The notes below the pieces were generated by a model, which made no database searches, was not told the origin of the DNA, and saw only the letters and a list, made by a program, of their open reading frames with translations. Position numbers and translations under genes: made by a program. From contig NZ_JAFCTX010000002.1 of NCBI RefSeq assembly GCF_049896245.1, positions 62,001-126,000 on the forward strand: a DNA stretch of 64,000 nt, given 5' to 3'. Origin of the DNA: Cypionkella sp049896245. Lineage in GTDB: Bacteria; Pseudomonadota; Alphaproteobacteria; Rhodobacterales; Rhodobacteraceae. The first letter of the stretch is position 1, and every line of letters starts with the position of its first letter. Shown in pieces: positions 49,440 to 58,228 of this stretch.

Positions 49440-51530
49440 TTATTCCGCCGCCATCTTGATCACCGGTTCCATCGACGCCAGCATCTCTGCCGATAGGTGG
49501 CATTTGATCTGATGGCCGCCCTCCAGCGTCCGCATCGGCGGCATTTCGCGGTCGCAAAGTCCGGCGGGCAATACCTGAGATTTCCACCGACACCGGGTTT
49601 GGAACGGGCAACCGGGCGGCGGGTTCATTGCCGAGGGAATATCGCCTTCCAGCACGATGCGTTTGCGGATGACTTTGGTGTCGGCGATTGGCACCGCTGA
49701 CAGCAAAGCCTCGGTATAGGGGTGGTAGGGCGGCTGGAACACCTGATCGGTGGTGCCGGTTTCCACCACATGGCCGAGATACATCACCAGCACCCGATCA
49801 CTCAGGTAACGCACGATGGAAAGATCGTGGCTGATGAACAAAAGGGTGGTTTTGTTTTCGCGCTGAATGTCCATCAGCAGATCGGTGACGGCGGCTTGCA
49901 CCGACACGTCGAGGGCAGAAACCGGTTCATCGGCGACGACAACTTTCGCACCACCGGCAAAGGCGCGGGCGATGCCGACGCGCTGCTTCTGGCCGCCCGA
50001 AAGCTGGCGCGGCATCCGGTCGGCGAAGGCGCGCGGCAGTTTTACGAGGTCTAAAAGTTCCAACATGCGGGCGGTGCGGTCTTCGTCCGATTTGCCTTGC
50101 TTGAAAATTTCCAAGGCGCGGATGATCTGGCGACCGACGTTCATCGAGGGGTTCAGCGTGTCGAAAGGGTTCTGGAACACCATCTGCACCGAGGACACCG
50201 TGTCGGTGTTGCGCTGTTGGATCGGGGTGGATTGCACGTTTTCATCGAACAGCACGATGCTGCCAGAGGTCGCGGTTTCCAGCCCCATCAGCACCTTGGC
50301 GAAGGTGGATTTGCCGCACCCGCTTTCGCCGACGATGGCAAGGGTTTCGCCCTCGCGGGCTTCAAACGACAGGGTTTCGTTGGCTTTCACCACCTTCGTG
50401 GTGCCGCTGCCAAAGCCGCCCGAGGATACCGAATAGTATTTCTTCAGATCCTCCATCTTCAGCACGACTTTGCCGATTGGGGTCTTGGGTTTGCTGGCCT
50501 TCAACTTCATGGGTGCGTCCCAGTCGATCTCGGTCCATTTGATGCAGCGGGTGGCGTGGCGGTCATCGCCCGGCACCGGGAACATCGGCACCTCGGCGGC
50601 GTTGCAGCGGCCATCCTGGAAATAATCGCAGCGCGGGCCGAAGTTGCAGCCTTTCGGGCGTTCATGCGGCAGCGGGAAGTTGCCGGGGATGGCGACGAGG
50701 GGATGGGAGTTCTTATCTGCTCCCGGCAGCGGGATCGAGCGGAACAGGGCTTGGGTATAGGGGTGGCGCATCTTGTCAAAGACTTCGATGACATTGCCGG
50801 TTTCCACAGCCTCGCCGGAATACATCACGCAGAGGCGGTCGCAGACATCGAGGATCAGGCCGAGATTGTGCGAAATGAACAACATCGAGGTGCCATATTT
50901 ATGGCCGAGATCCTTGACCAGATCGACGATGCCAGCCTCCACCGTCACGTCCAAGGCGGTTGTGGGTTCATCGAGGATCAGCAAAGCAGGCTTTGACATC
51001 AGCGCCATCGCGATGACGATGCGCTGTTGCTGGCCGCCGGAAAGCTGGTGCGGATAGGCTTGCAGGATGCGGTCGGGATCGGGCAGGCGCACGTCAGCTA
51101 CGATCTGACGCGCCAGCTTCCACGCCTCATCGCGCGCCATGCCCTGATGGATCATCGGCACTTCGGCCAGCTGCGCGCCGATCTTCATCGCCGGGTTCAA
51201 GCTGGCCATCGGCTCTTGGTAGATCATCGCGATTTCAGAGCCGCGAATGTGGCGGAGTTCTTCGTCACCCATATGGGTCAGATCGCGGCCCTTGAACTTG
51301 ATGGTGCCGCCGACGATGCGGCCATTCTTGCCGAGATCGCGCATCACCGCCAAGGCGACAGTGCTCTTGCCGCAACCGGATTCCCCCACCAGCCCCATCG
51401 ACTCACCCGCCATCACCGAGCAGGAAAAATCCATCACCGCCGGGATTTCGCGCAGCCGGGTGAAAAAGCTGATCGAAAGGTTTTCGATCTCAAGGATCGG
51501 TTTGGTTGGGTCCCAGGTGGTATCTGTCAT
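49440..51530 (-). CDS. Fused dual-ATPase peptide-type ABC transporter subunit (DppD-DppF)
   Basis: A 696-residue protein with two complete ATPase domains. Walker A motifs are 'GLVGESGCGKST' near 47-58 and 'AIVGESGCGKST' near 403; each half has its signature ('QLSGGQQQRIVIAMAL' and 'QLSGGQKQRVGIARAF') and Walker B ('LLILDEPTTALD' and 'VVVADEPVSALD'). Cys-rich oligopeptide-type tails follow both halves ('GCNFGPRCDYFQDGRC' and 'GCPFQTRCRWKS'). It replaces the two separate ATPases of the other importer. Start ATG 51530. Last gene of the second importer operon. Confidence 0.94.
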   Translation of the reverse strand: MTDTTWDPTKPILEIENLSISFFTRLREIPAVMDFSCSVMAGESMGLVGESGCGKSTVALAVMRDLGKNGRIVGGTIKFKGRDLTHMGDEELRHIRGSEIAMIYQEPMASLNPAMKIGAQLAEVPMIHQGMARDEAWKLARQIVADVRLPDPDRILQAYPHQLSGGQQQRIVIAMALMSKPALLILDEPTTALDVTVEAGIVDLVKDLGHKYGTSMLFISHNLGLILDVCDRLCVMYSGEAVETGNVIEVFDKMRHPYTQALFRSIPLPGADKNSHPLVAIPGNFPLPHERPKGCNFGPRCDYFQDGRCNAAEVPMFPVPGDDRHATRCIKWTEIDWDAPMKLKASKPKTPIGKVVLKMEDLKKYYSVSSGGFGSGTTKVVKANETLSFEAREGETLAIVGESGCGKSTFAKVLMGLETATSGSIVLFDENVQSTPIQQRNTDTVSSVQMVFQNPFDTLNPSMNVGRQIIRALEIFKQGKSDEDRTARMLELLDLVKLPRAFADRMPRQLSGGQKQRVGIARAFAGGAKVVVADEPVSALDVSVQAAVTDLLMDIQRENKTTLLFISHDLSIVRYLSDRVLVMYLGHVVETGTTDQVFQPPYHPYTEALLSAVPIADTKVIRKRIVLEGDIPSAMNPPPGCPFQTRCRWKSQVLPAGLCDREMPPMRTLEGGHQIKCHLSAEMLASMEPVIKMAAE

Positions 51531-51560
51531 GGCAGCCTCGCTTTGACGGAGAGGGCGGGA

Positions 51561-51610
51561 GCGGGGGCTAGCCCCCACACCCCCAGAATATTTAGACCAG
51601 TATGAAAGCC
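51561..51610. repeat. Dispersed element with GGGGGCTAGCCCCC hairpin
   Basis: GCGGGGGCTAGCCCCCACAC, then CCCCAGAATATTTAGACCAG and TATGAAAGCC. The hairpin and the CACCCCC stretch also occur in the reverse sense at 58054-58078, and the tail matches 27966-27986. It lies between the permease and the dual ATPase genes. Confidence 0.65.
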
Positions 51611-51621
51611 CAAGGCCCGCA

Positions 51622-52863
51622 TCAGTCCTTCAAACTTTCTTCGCGTAACCCATCGGCCAGCAGGTTCAGGCCGAGCACGAGGCTCATCAAGGCAAGCGCC
51701 GGGGTGATGGCGGGGTGCAGGTAGAGGGAGAGCAATTTACGGCCATCGTCGATGGTCGATCCCCAATCGGGGGATTCCGGTGAGACGCCGAGGCCGAAGA
51801 AACCCAAGGTGCCGAGAAGGATCGTGGTGTAGCCAATCCGCAGGCAGAAATCCACGATCAGCGGGCCACGCGCGTTGGGTAGGATTTCCCACAGCATGAT
51901 GTACCACGCGGACTCGCCACGGGTCTGGCCGGCGGCGACGTAATCGCGGGCTTTCAGATCCATCACAATGCCGCGCACGATGCGGAACACCGTGGGCGAG
52001 TTCACGAACACCACCGAGACAAAGACGTTCAGCAGGTTCGGGTCCATCGACCACACACCCAGCGGGTCGAGGTTGAAGGCAAGGCCGAAATACGCCCAAA
52101 GCCCGATCACCAGCGTCACACCGACATAGAGGTTGCGTTTGGGTGGGTTGGTGAAGAAGCGCGAGTTGAACAGGGTGCAGAAGAAGATCACCGGGAAGAT
52201 GAACAGCACCGCCGCCAAGACCACCGGGATACCAGTGTTGCGGATTTCGGGCGTGACCAGCAGGTAGAACAGCAAGATCACCGGGAAGGCCAGCACAAGG
52301 TTGGCAAGGAACGACAAAGCGGTGTCGAGCTTGCCACCGAAATATCCGGCAGGCAGGCCCAAGGTTACGCCCATGATGAAGGCGAAGGTGGTGGCGGCGG
52401 GGGCAATCGTCAGCACCCGGCGCGCGCCCATCACCACACGGCTGAACACGTCGCGGGCAAGGTGATCGCCGCCGAGCAGGAAATAGGCGTATTGGCCGTC
52501 TTTCACATCCACCAAAGGCGTGCCGGGCAGCGGGTTTTTCACCCGGCCAAATTGTGCGATTGGGTCCATCGTGATGATTTTAATGTGCATAATGTCTATG
52601 CCGGGGAAGTGGAGGCGTCCCCATCTGAATTCAGGTATGTATAGATGAGTATCGGCAAACAGCGCCGTGAACACCCAGAACATCACCAGCATGAAGCCGA
52701 CCATGCCGACCGGGCTGTCAAACAATTTGCCGTAAAGCCCCAGCTTGCGCTTGTAGCGGATCGAAACGGCGAAGGTGATGATCAGGGCAATCCAGACCGG
52801 CAGGAATTGCGTGAGGATGCGGGCAATGATCTGGCCCCAGGATAGCAGTTCGGTGTTCATCAT
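51622..52863 (-). CDS. Peptide-type ABC transporter permease (DppC-like, long form)
   Basis: A 413-residue permease, about 110 longer than the DppC-like gene at 40509. It has an extra N-terminal helix pair and a long periplasmic loop (about 65-125), and an extra hydrophobic stretch near 215-265. 'LLGGDHLARDVFSRVV' and the EAA loop 'DYVAAGQTRGESAWYIMLWEILPN' are kept. Starts at 52863 and 52860 are both possible. It ends the pair with the upstream permease, 4 bp apart. Confidence 0.92.
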   Translation of the reverse strand: MMNTELLSWGQIIARILTQFLPVWIALIITFAVSIRYKRKLGLYGKLFDSPVGMVGFMLVMFWVFTALFADTHLYIPEFRWGRLHFPGIDIMHIKIITMDPIAQFGRVKNPLPGTPLVDVKDGQYAYFLLGGDHLARDVFSRVVMGARRVLTIAPAATTFAFIMGVTLGLPAGYFGGKLDTALSFLANLVLAFPVILLFYLLVTPEIRNTGIPVVLAAVLFIFPVIFFCTLFNSRFFTNPPKRNLYVGVTLVIGLWAYFGLAFNLDPLGVWSMDPNLLNVFVSVVFVNSPTVFRIVRGIVMDLKARDYVAAGQTRGESAWYIMLWEILPNARGPLIVDFCLRIGYTTILLGTLGFFGLGVSPESPDWGSTIDDGRKLLSLYLHPAITPALALMSLVLGLNLLADGLREESLKD

Positions 52864-52867
52864 TGCC

Positions 52868-53953
52868 TCATGCCAGCCGGATACGGGGGTTCAGGAATAC
52901 ATAGCCGATGTCGGAGATCAGCTGCGTGACCAGAACGACAAGGACCGCAACCACCGAGCAACCCAAAAGCAGGTCGATGTCATTGTTGCCAGCGGCTTGC
53001 ACCAGCGTCCAGCCAAAGCCTTTGTAATTGAACAAAGCCTCGGTGATCACCACGCCGTTCAAAAGCCACGGGAATTGCAGCATGATCACGGTGAACGGCG
53101 CGATCAAGGCGTTGCGCAGCGCGTGTTTCAGCACGACATCGCGGAACCTGACACCTTTCAGACGTGCTGTGCGAATATATTGCTGGGTCATCACCTCGGT
53201 CATGCTCGCGCGTGTCATCCGGGCGATATACCCGATGCCGTAGAGGGCGATGGTCAGCACCGGCAAAGCAAAATTCCAGAAGGTGATGCCATCCATCGCG
53301 CTTGTCGCAGTGCCCAGAAACAGTGTCTTGCCGCTGATCCAACCCCAGTCATGCAGGATCGGTGAGACGCCTGCGGTGGCCGAGGCAAAGATCGCCACCA
53401 GAATAACGCCCGAAACATATTCCGGCGTCGCCGTGGTGGCGATGGCGATGATCGACAGGCTGCGGTCAGTGCGCGACCCTTCGCGCATCCCGGACAGCAC
53501 CCCCATAATCAAGGACACCGGCACCATCACGATCATCACCCACATCATCAGCCAACCGGTCGAGCCAAGCTTTTGCAGCACCGATTCCAGCACCGGCTTT
53601 TTGAATACGGTGGAAAAGCCCCATTCGCCCTGCAACACGCCGCAATAAGTCGAGGCTGTGGCCGGATCACTGCCCGCCGCGATACAACGGCCTCGCGTGA
53701 CACCCTTGTCGTCGGTCAAGGTCCAACCGGGGGAAATGCCCAACCACTGCGCATAGCGGCCAAACACCGAACCGCCATGGCCGTTGTCGATGATCCAATC
53801 GGCCACCGCCTGATCGGTCATCCGCACCGAGCCTTCGGTGCGCGCCAGTTTCTCAAGGTTGGGAGGCAGGTTGGTCAGGTAGAACACCACGAACGTCAGC
53901 GCCAGCGCAGTCAAGACCATGACGCCCAAGCGCCTTGCCACGAATTTCAACAT
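52868..53953 (-). CDS. Peptide-type ABC transporter permease (DppB-like)
   Basis: A 361-residue permease. The first helix is 'RRLGVMVLTALALTFVVFYL'. A long periplasmic loop contains two cysteines ('GRCIAAGSDPATASTYCG'), likely disulfide-bonded. The EAA loop is 'YIRTARLKGVRFRDVVLKHALRN', and the C-terminus 'NPRIRLA'. The start is ATG 53953; the TTG one codon earlier is unlikely. It follows the SBP gene after 120 bp. Confidence 0.92.
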   Translation of the reverse strand: MLKFVARRLGVMVLTALALTFVVFYLTNLPPNLEKLARTEGSVRMTDQAVADWIIDNGHGGSVFGRYAQWLGISPGWTLTDDKGVTRGRCIAAGSDPATASTYCGVLQGEWGFSTVFKKPVLESVLQKLGSTGWLMMWVMIVMVPVSLIMGVLSGMREGSRTDRSLSIIAIATTATPEYVSGVILVAIFASATAGVSPILHDWGWISGKTLFLGTATSAMDGITFWNFALPVLTIALYGIGYIARMTRASMTEVMTQQYIRTARLKGVRFRDVVLKHALRNALIAPFTVIMLQFPWLLNGVVITEALFNYKGFGWTLVQAAGNNDIDLLLGCSVVAVLVVLVTQLISDIGYVFLNPRIRLA

Positions 53954-54037
53954 CAATGGTTCCCCTCTGCGCCGATGGCTCGGCTGCCGACTGTGCGTTG
54001 TTGCCTGCGTTCAGTCTTTTTGTCCTTGGGCAGGTGC

Positions 54038-54064
54038 GGTCCGGGCACTTGACGCGCCCGGACC
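54038..54064 (-). terminator. Intra-operon hairpin after the second SBP gene
   Basis: GGTCCGGGC (54038-54046) and GCCCGGACC (54056-54064) form a perfect 9-bp stem, ten bases after the SBP stop. No strong T-tract on the minus strand. Same place and size as the hairpin behind the other SBP (42671). Confidence 0.75.
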
Positions 54065-54073
54065 AGAATCAGC

Positions 54074-55768
54074 TTAGGACAGCGACCACTTGTAGTGGTG
54101 GTGCTCGAACGACGGGTGCATGTCGACGTTGACACCTTCCTTGGCGTGGCGGAACAGCGAGCGCCAATACGGCTGGATGATATACCCCTCATCCTGCAGG
54201 ATCGTCTCCAGCGTCACCATCACTTCACGGCGGGCATCGGCGTTGTCCAGTGACAGGGCTTTGGTCATCGCCGCGTCGAAGTCTTTGTTCGCCATGCCCG
54301 ATTCGTTCCACGACCCGGTCGAGGTATAGGCGAGGCTCATGTTCTGCACCGCCAGCGGGCGGTGGTTCCAGGTGGTCGACGAGAACGGGTATTTCTGCCA
54401 GTCGTTCCAGAACGTCGAGCCCGGCATCACGGTGCGCTTCACCGTCGCTCCGGCGTCGCGCAGCTGGGCTGCGACGGCATCGGTGGTCGCCGCTTCAAAG
54501 CCGTCATCCAGCGAGATGATTTCAAACTCCGTCGTGTCCAGCCCCGCCGCTTTCAGCGCAGGCATCAGGCCAGCCGCATCAATGGTTTGCGCCGGGATCT
54601 TGGCATATTCCGGGTGGATCGGGCAGGCGTGGTGGTTTTCCGCCGTTGTGCCAAGGCCGTTATAGCCAAGTTCCAGCACAACTTTCGGATCAACCGCCTT
54701 CTGGATCGCCTGACGAACGGCTTTATCTTTGTAAAGATCGCCGTTGGCCGAGTTCATCCGCACCACGATGGTAGATGCGGTGACAGCTTCGATCTTCTTC
54801 CAGCCCAGACCATCCATCTGCTCGATGAAATCGCCAACGGTCTCATAGTTGGTGTCGATTTCTTCCGAAGATGCCAGCTGCACCATCGCCGAAGGATCGG
54901 TGCCGAAGTCAACGTAATGCACCTCGTCCAGCGGAGCCATGCCACCCCACCAGGTGTGGTTCGGTGCGCGCACCAGCACAACCTTTTGGCCGACCGAGAC
55001 TTCTTGCGGAATGTAAGGCCCGGTGCCGATGGCGTTGGTCGACGGGTCAGTGCCATCAACGTAAGAGCTGTGCACAACAGCCGCCGGATAGTCGGCAAGG
55101 TTGGCTACAACGGCAATGTCCGGGATCGACATCGCCAGTTTGACGGTGGCATCATCGACTTTGACAACCGCGCCATCGCGCAACTTGTTCATCATCACGG
55201 CAGCGCCAGCTTCATCCATCTTATCGGTGCCATCGGCGTTCTTCGCCGCGACCGACTCGATCAGACCCGCAAAGCGCGAGGCCATCGCGTTGCCTTCAAC
55301 CGAACCATCGGTCCAGCGGCCAAACATCCGTACCACGTCATCAGCGCTGAATGCATCGCCGTTGTTCCATTTGACGCCCTGACGCACCTTCAGGGTGTAT
55401 TCGGTGGCGTCCGCATTGGCTTCCCAGCTGTCCACCAGACGGCCTTCAAAAGTGCCATCGGCGTTGTACTGGATCAGATATTCCAGCCAGCCGCGATAGA
55501 TGTTGGCGATCTGCGGCCAGTCGGCCGTGCGCGGGTCTTTTTGCGCTTTGACTTCCATGGCGCAGCGCAGCACGCCGCCAACCTTGGCGTCTTGCGCGCG
55601 GGCCGGAGCGGAAAGCCCCAGCAAGCCGTAGGCCGCAGCGGCGGAAACGCCCAAAGCGGTGGTGCGCGACAGAAACTCACGACGGCTCAGTTTGCCATCC
55701 TGAACTTCCTGCGCATGCATATAAGCAGCCGGGTGCAAGGCGCGCTCGGTGGTGCGGGTATCGGTCAT
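54074..55768 (-). CDS. ABC substrate-binding protein with Tat signal
   Basis: A 564-residue family 5 binding protein. The twin-arginine signal is 'SRREFLSRTTALGVSAAAAYG' (about 28-48), so it is exported folded. Family blocks: 'DSWEANADATEYTLKVRQGVKWNNGDAFSADDV' (split, about 110-145) and 'AIGTGPYIPQEV'. First gene of the second importer operon (SBP-B-C-dual ATPase). Direct GCATACA repeats lie upstream. Confidence 0.93.
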   Translation of the reverse strand: MTDTRTTERALHPAAYMHAQEVQDGKLSRREFLSRTTALGVSAAAAYGLLGLSAPARAQDAKVGGVLRCAMEVKAQKDPRTADWPQIANIYRGWLEYLIQYNADGTFEGRLVDSWEANADATEYTLKVRQGVKWNNGDAFSADDVVRMFGRWTDGSVEGNAMASRFAGLIESVAAKNADGTDKMDEAGAAVMMNKLRDGAVVKVDDATVKLAMSIPDIAVVANLADYPAAVVHSSYVDGTDPSTNAIGTGPYIPQEVSVGQKVVLVRAPNHTWWGGMAPLDEVHYVDFGTDPSAMVQLASSEEIDTNYETVGDFIEQMDGLGWKKIEAVTASTIVVRMNSANGDLYKDKAVRQAIQKAVDPKVVLELGYNGLGTTAENHHACPIHPEYAKIPAQTIDAAGLMPALKAAGLDTTEFEIISLDDGFEAATTDAVAAQLRDAGATVKRTVMPGSTFWNDWQKYPFSSTTWNHRPLAVQNMSLAYTSTGSWNESGMANKDFDAAMTKALSLDNADARREVMVTLETILQDEGYIIQPYWRSLFRHAKEGVNVDMHPSFEHHHYKWSLS

Positions 55769-56149
55769 CGGTATCTCCCTGTAAGGCTAAAGCCTTTACG
55801 TTTTTTTGGCCGTTTCTAATCTGGCGATGCGCTGGAACCGATGCGGCTTCCGGTGACCTCTCCCCACGATGGGCACCCGAAACTTCCGCAATGGCATTGA
55901 TGCGCATCACTTACCCATTCGGCACCTTTTCCGCCCATCCGTCAACGGCTGGATTCGTCCTTGCATACAACGTTAGCGACATTGGCGTGCCGGAAACCAT
56001 GTTCAAACCGCTGCAAAATACAACATAGCCCCGGCATACACTCGGCATACAATGGTGTGCCGCGATTTCCGCCCCACGCGGAACATTGTCCGCCATCGCG
56101 GACGAATCGTTGTAAACGCTCTGGCTGTGCCTGCGGCGCTGCGATTCTG
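55769..56149. promoter_or_regulatory. Promoter region of the second importer, with GCATACA repeats
   Basis: CGGCATACA occurs at 56032-56040 and 56043-56051, 11 bp apart (one helical turn). GCATACAA also occurs at 55963-55970. GGCATAC-AATG-GTGTGCC near 56044-56061 is an imperfect inverted repeat. Tandem direct repeats in phase are typical AraC-family sites, and an AraC gene is adjacent. No gene is seen in this 381-bp gap. Confidence 0.55.
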
Positions 56150-57010
56150 CTAGACCGCGCGGCGAAACGCGCTGGGCGAAAACCCGGTCAGATGGGCAAA
56201 CGCGCGGGTGAAATAGGCAGGTGAGGTGAAGCCAAGGCTGGCGCCGATTTGCCCCACTGGGATCGTGGTTTCCGCCAGCAATTTGCGCGCCTCAAAGATC
56301 CGGCGATCCTGCAACAGATCAATCGCCGAGCGCCCGCAAGTCTCACGGCAGCAGCGCGTAAGATGGGTGGCAGTAACGCCCAGATCGCAGGCAAGCTCGC
56401 CCACGCCACGGCCACGGCGAAACTCTTTCTCCAGCAGCGCGGTATAGCGACCGACCAGGCGCCGGGCGGCATCCGGGCGCGGGGCATCGCTGCTGGCTTT
56501 GCTGGCTTGGCGTTCAATCCACACCCCCAAAAGCCCGAGATAATGCCGCGTCGCGCGATCATGCGCCGGCGTGTCGCTGTCCATCTCACGCTGGATCATG
56601 TCGAGCGTGACATTGACCTCTTGTTGCGCGTGTACTTCACGGATGCGCAGGTGCTGCGGCTCGGCGGGCAAGATAACGGTCGAGTTTTTGCCGAAAAACA
56701 CCGCCGTGCCAAATACTTGCGGCCCAACCTCAAAGCCGTGCATCACGCCGGGCGGGATATAGATTGCGTTGTTTGCGGTATAGCCACGGGTTTGCCCTGC
56801 AATGGTGATGCGGCCCTGACCCTTGGTGAACCACAAAAAACAGCCCTCCGACAAAGACCGCATCGCCTCAACCCGCCAACGCCCGCCGGCTGCCAGACGC
56901 GGAATCGCGATCAGCCGCATTTGATCGGTATCGGGGCCGGATTTCACCAGAGTCTTGAGGTCGGTTTTCGCGTCGGTTTTCGGGCCAGTTTTAGGCGGGG
57001 GGGTCTTCAT
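56150..57010 (-). CDS. AraC family transcriptional regulator
   Basis: A 286-residue regulator. An N-terminal cupin-like sensor (about 25-130: 'CFLWFTKGQGRITIAGQTRGYT' and 'AIYIPPGVMHGFEVG') is followed by the double helix-turn-helix (about 190-286: 'GVGELACDLGVTATHLTRCCRE' and 'PVGQIGASLGFTSPAYFTRAFAHLTGFSPSAFRR', split). Start 57010 (MKTPPPKTG) is chosen for its AGG-containing leader; the first 25 residues are TDxKT-like repeats. It lies directly upstream in reading order of the importer operon, so it probably controls it. Confidence 0.9.
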   Translation of the reverse strand: MKTPPPKTGPKTDAKTDLKTLVKSGPDTDQMRLIAIPRLAAGGRWRVEAMRSLSEGCFLWFTKGQGRITIAGQTRGYTANNAIYIPPGVMHGFEVGPQVFGTAVFFGKNSTVILPAEPQHLRIREVHAQQEVNVTLDMIQREMDSDTPAHDRATRHYLGLLGVWIERQASKASSDAPRPDAARRLVGRYTALLEKEFRRGRGVGELACDLGVTATHLTRCCRETCGRSAIDLLQDRRIFEARKLLAETTIPVGQIGASLGFTSPAYFTRAFAHLTGFSPSAFRRAV

Positions 57011-57151
57011 GATGCGCTGCCTGCTTTTGTATTTTTCCAACATGTAACCGAGGGTTGCAACACAACCCAAGCAAAAAGATGGCAGCCAGCGGAAGTTATC
57101 CACATAGGGCGCGGAAAGCTGTGGAGAACTCTGTGGGCGAAAGCCAGGCGC

Positions 57152-58024
57152 TTAGGGCAGGGTGATTTCGCGCCAGAGTTTCATCCGGGAACGGAACCAG
57201 GTGCGCTGCCGCTTGGCATATTGACGGCTGGCCAAAGTCGCGTCCTCGGCCGCCTCATTCAGCCCGATTTCGCCGCGCAAATGTGCCATCAACTCCGGCG
57301 CGCCAATCGCTTTCGCCCAAGCCTGCGCAGGTTGCCAGTGGGGCAGGGCCGCGCGCACCTCGTCCAGCGCGCCCTGCGCCAGCATCATCTCAAACCGCCG
57401 CGCGATTCGCGCATCAAGCCAAGCCACCTCGGGCCGGATCACCAACGCCTCAACACTCGCAAGCGGCAACACCGCTGGCCCGGTTGCATCCTGCCACGCA
57501 GCCAATCCCCGCCCGGTGCTCGCCTGCACTTCCCAAGCCCGCTGCACCCGCGCGGGGTTAAGCGGGTCAATCCGCGCCGAAGTACCTGCGTCCAACTCGG
57601 CCGAAAGCGCTGCAATCCCTTCCTCGGCCAACCGCCGATCCGCCAGCGCCCGCACCTCAACCGGAGTCGCAGGGATATCGCTCAACCCTTCGGTCAAAGC
57701 GCTGAAATAAAGCCCCGTGCCGCCGACAATCACCACCGGACGATCCAGAACGCCTTGCACCTCGCGCAGCCAATGCCCCACCGAATAGGCCTGATCGCGC
57801 GCCACATGGCCATAAAGCGCATGCGCCGCCACCGCCTCATCCGCGCGCGATGGCCGCGCCGACAGCACCCGCCAGCATCCGTAAACCTGCAAGGCATCGG
57901 CATTGACCACCACCCGGCCATCCCGCGCCGCAAGTTCCAGCGCCAAAGCCGATTTGCCACTCGCCGTAGGCCCGGCAATCAACACCGGAGCTTCCCGCGA
58001 AATCCGGCTCAAATCAAAACGCAC
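57152..58024 (-). CDS. miaA: tRNA dimethylallyltransferase
   Basis: A 290-residue MiaA. P-loop 'VLIAGPTASGKSALALELA' (14-32), 'VVNADALQVYGCWRVLSARPS' and 'VIVGGTGLYFSALTEGLSDIP' are the family blocks. It adds the dimethylallyl group to A37 of tRNAs reading UNN codons. The start is GTG 58024. It is divergent from pyrH across 204 bp. Confidence 0.95.
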   Translation of the reverse strand: MRFDLSRISREAPVLIAGPTASGKSALALELAARDGRVVVNADALQVYGCWRVLSARPSRADEAVAAHALYGHVARDQAYSVGHWLREVQGVLDRPVVIVGGTGLYFSALTEGLSDIPATPVEVRALADRRLAEEGIAALSAELDAGTSARIDPLNPARVQRAWEVQASTGRGLAAWQDATGPAVLPLASVEALVIRPEVAWLDARIARRFEMMLAQGALDEVRAALPHWQPAQAWAKAIGAPELMAHLRGEIGLNEAAEDATLASRQYAKRQRTWFRSRMKLWREITLP

Positions 58025-58042
58025 GTCAGCCCCTTCACATTG

Positions 58043-58078
58043 GCATAAATACTACGGGGGTGTGGGGGCTGGCCCCCA
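58043..58078. repeat. Dispersed hairpin element between miaA and pyrH
   Basis: CATAAATACTACGGGGGTGT, then GGGGGCTGGCCCCC (near-palindrome). It is related to the element at 51561-51610 in the reverse sense. Confidence 0.65.
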
Positions 58079-58156
58079 TTGCTTTCGCAGCAAAGCGACG
58101 CCGCATGTCGCTTCCCCCGTTGAACCTGCCCCGGTTTTGCGACATTTTACGCCCCA

Positions 58157-58195
58157 GTCAATCCAGCCCGTCAATCCAGCCCGTCAATCCAGCCC
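58157..58195. repeat. Three exact 13-bp tandem repeats upstream of pyrH
   Basis: GTCAATCCAGCCC three times without gaps (58157-58169, 58170-58182, 58183-58195), ending 33 bp before the pyrH ATG, in the leader or promoter of the essential run. Confidence 0.93.
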
Positions 58196-58228
58196 GTTCC
58201 TTCCTGCCCTTAAACCTAAGGATACCCC

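Noticed and set aside
54362..55819. 485-residue forward open frame
   Set aside because: Antisense to the Tat-signal SBP gene; no family resemblance.
56249..58048. 599-residue forward open frame
   Set aside because: Antisense to the AraC gene and miaA; composition is Arg/Pro/His-rich and it crosses two real genes.
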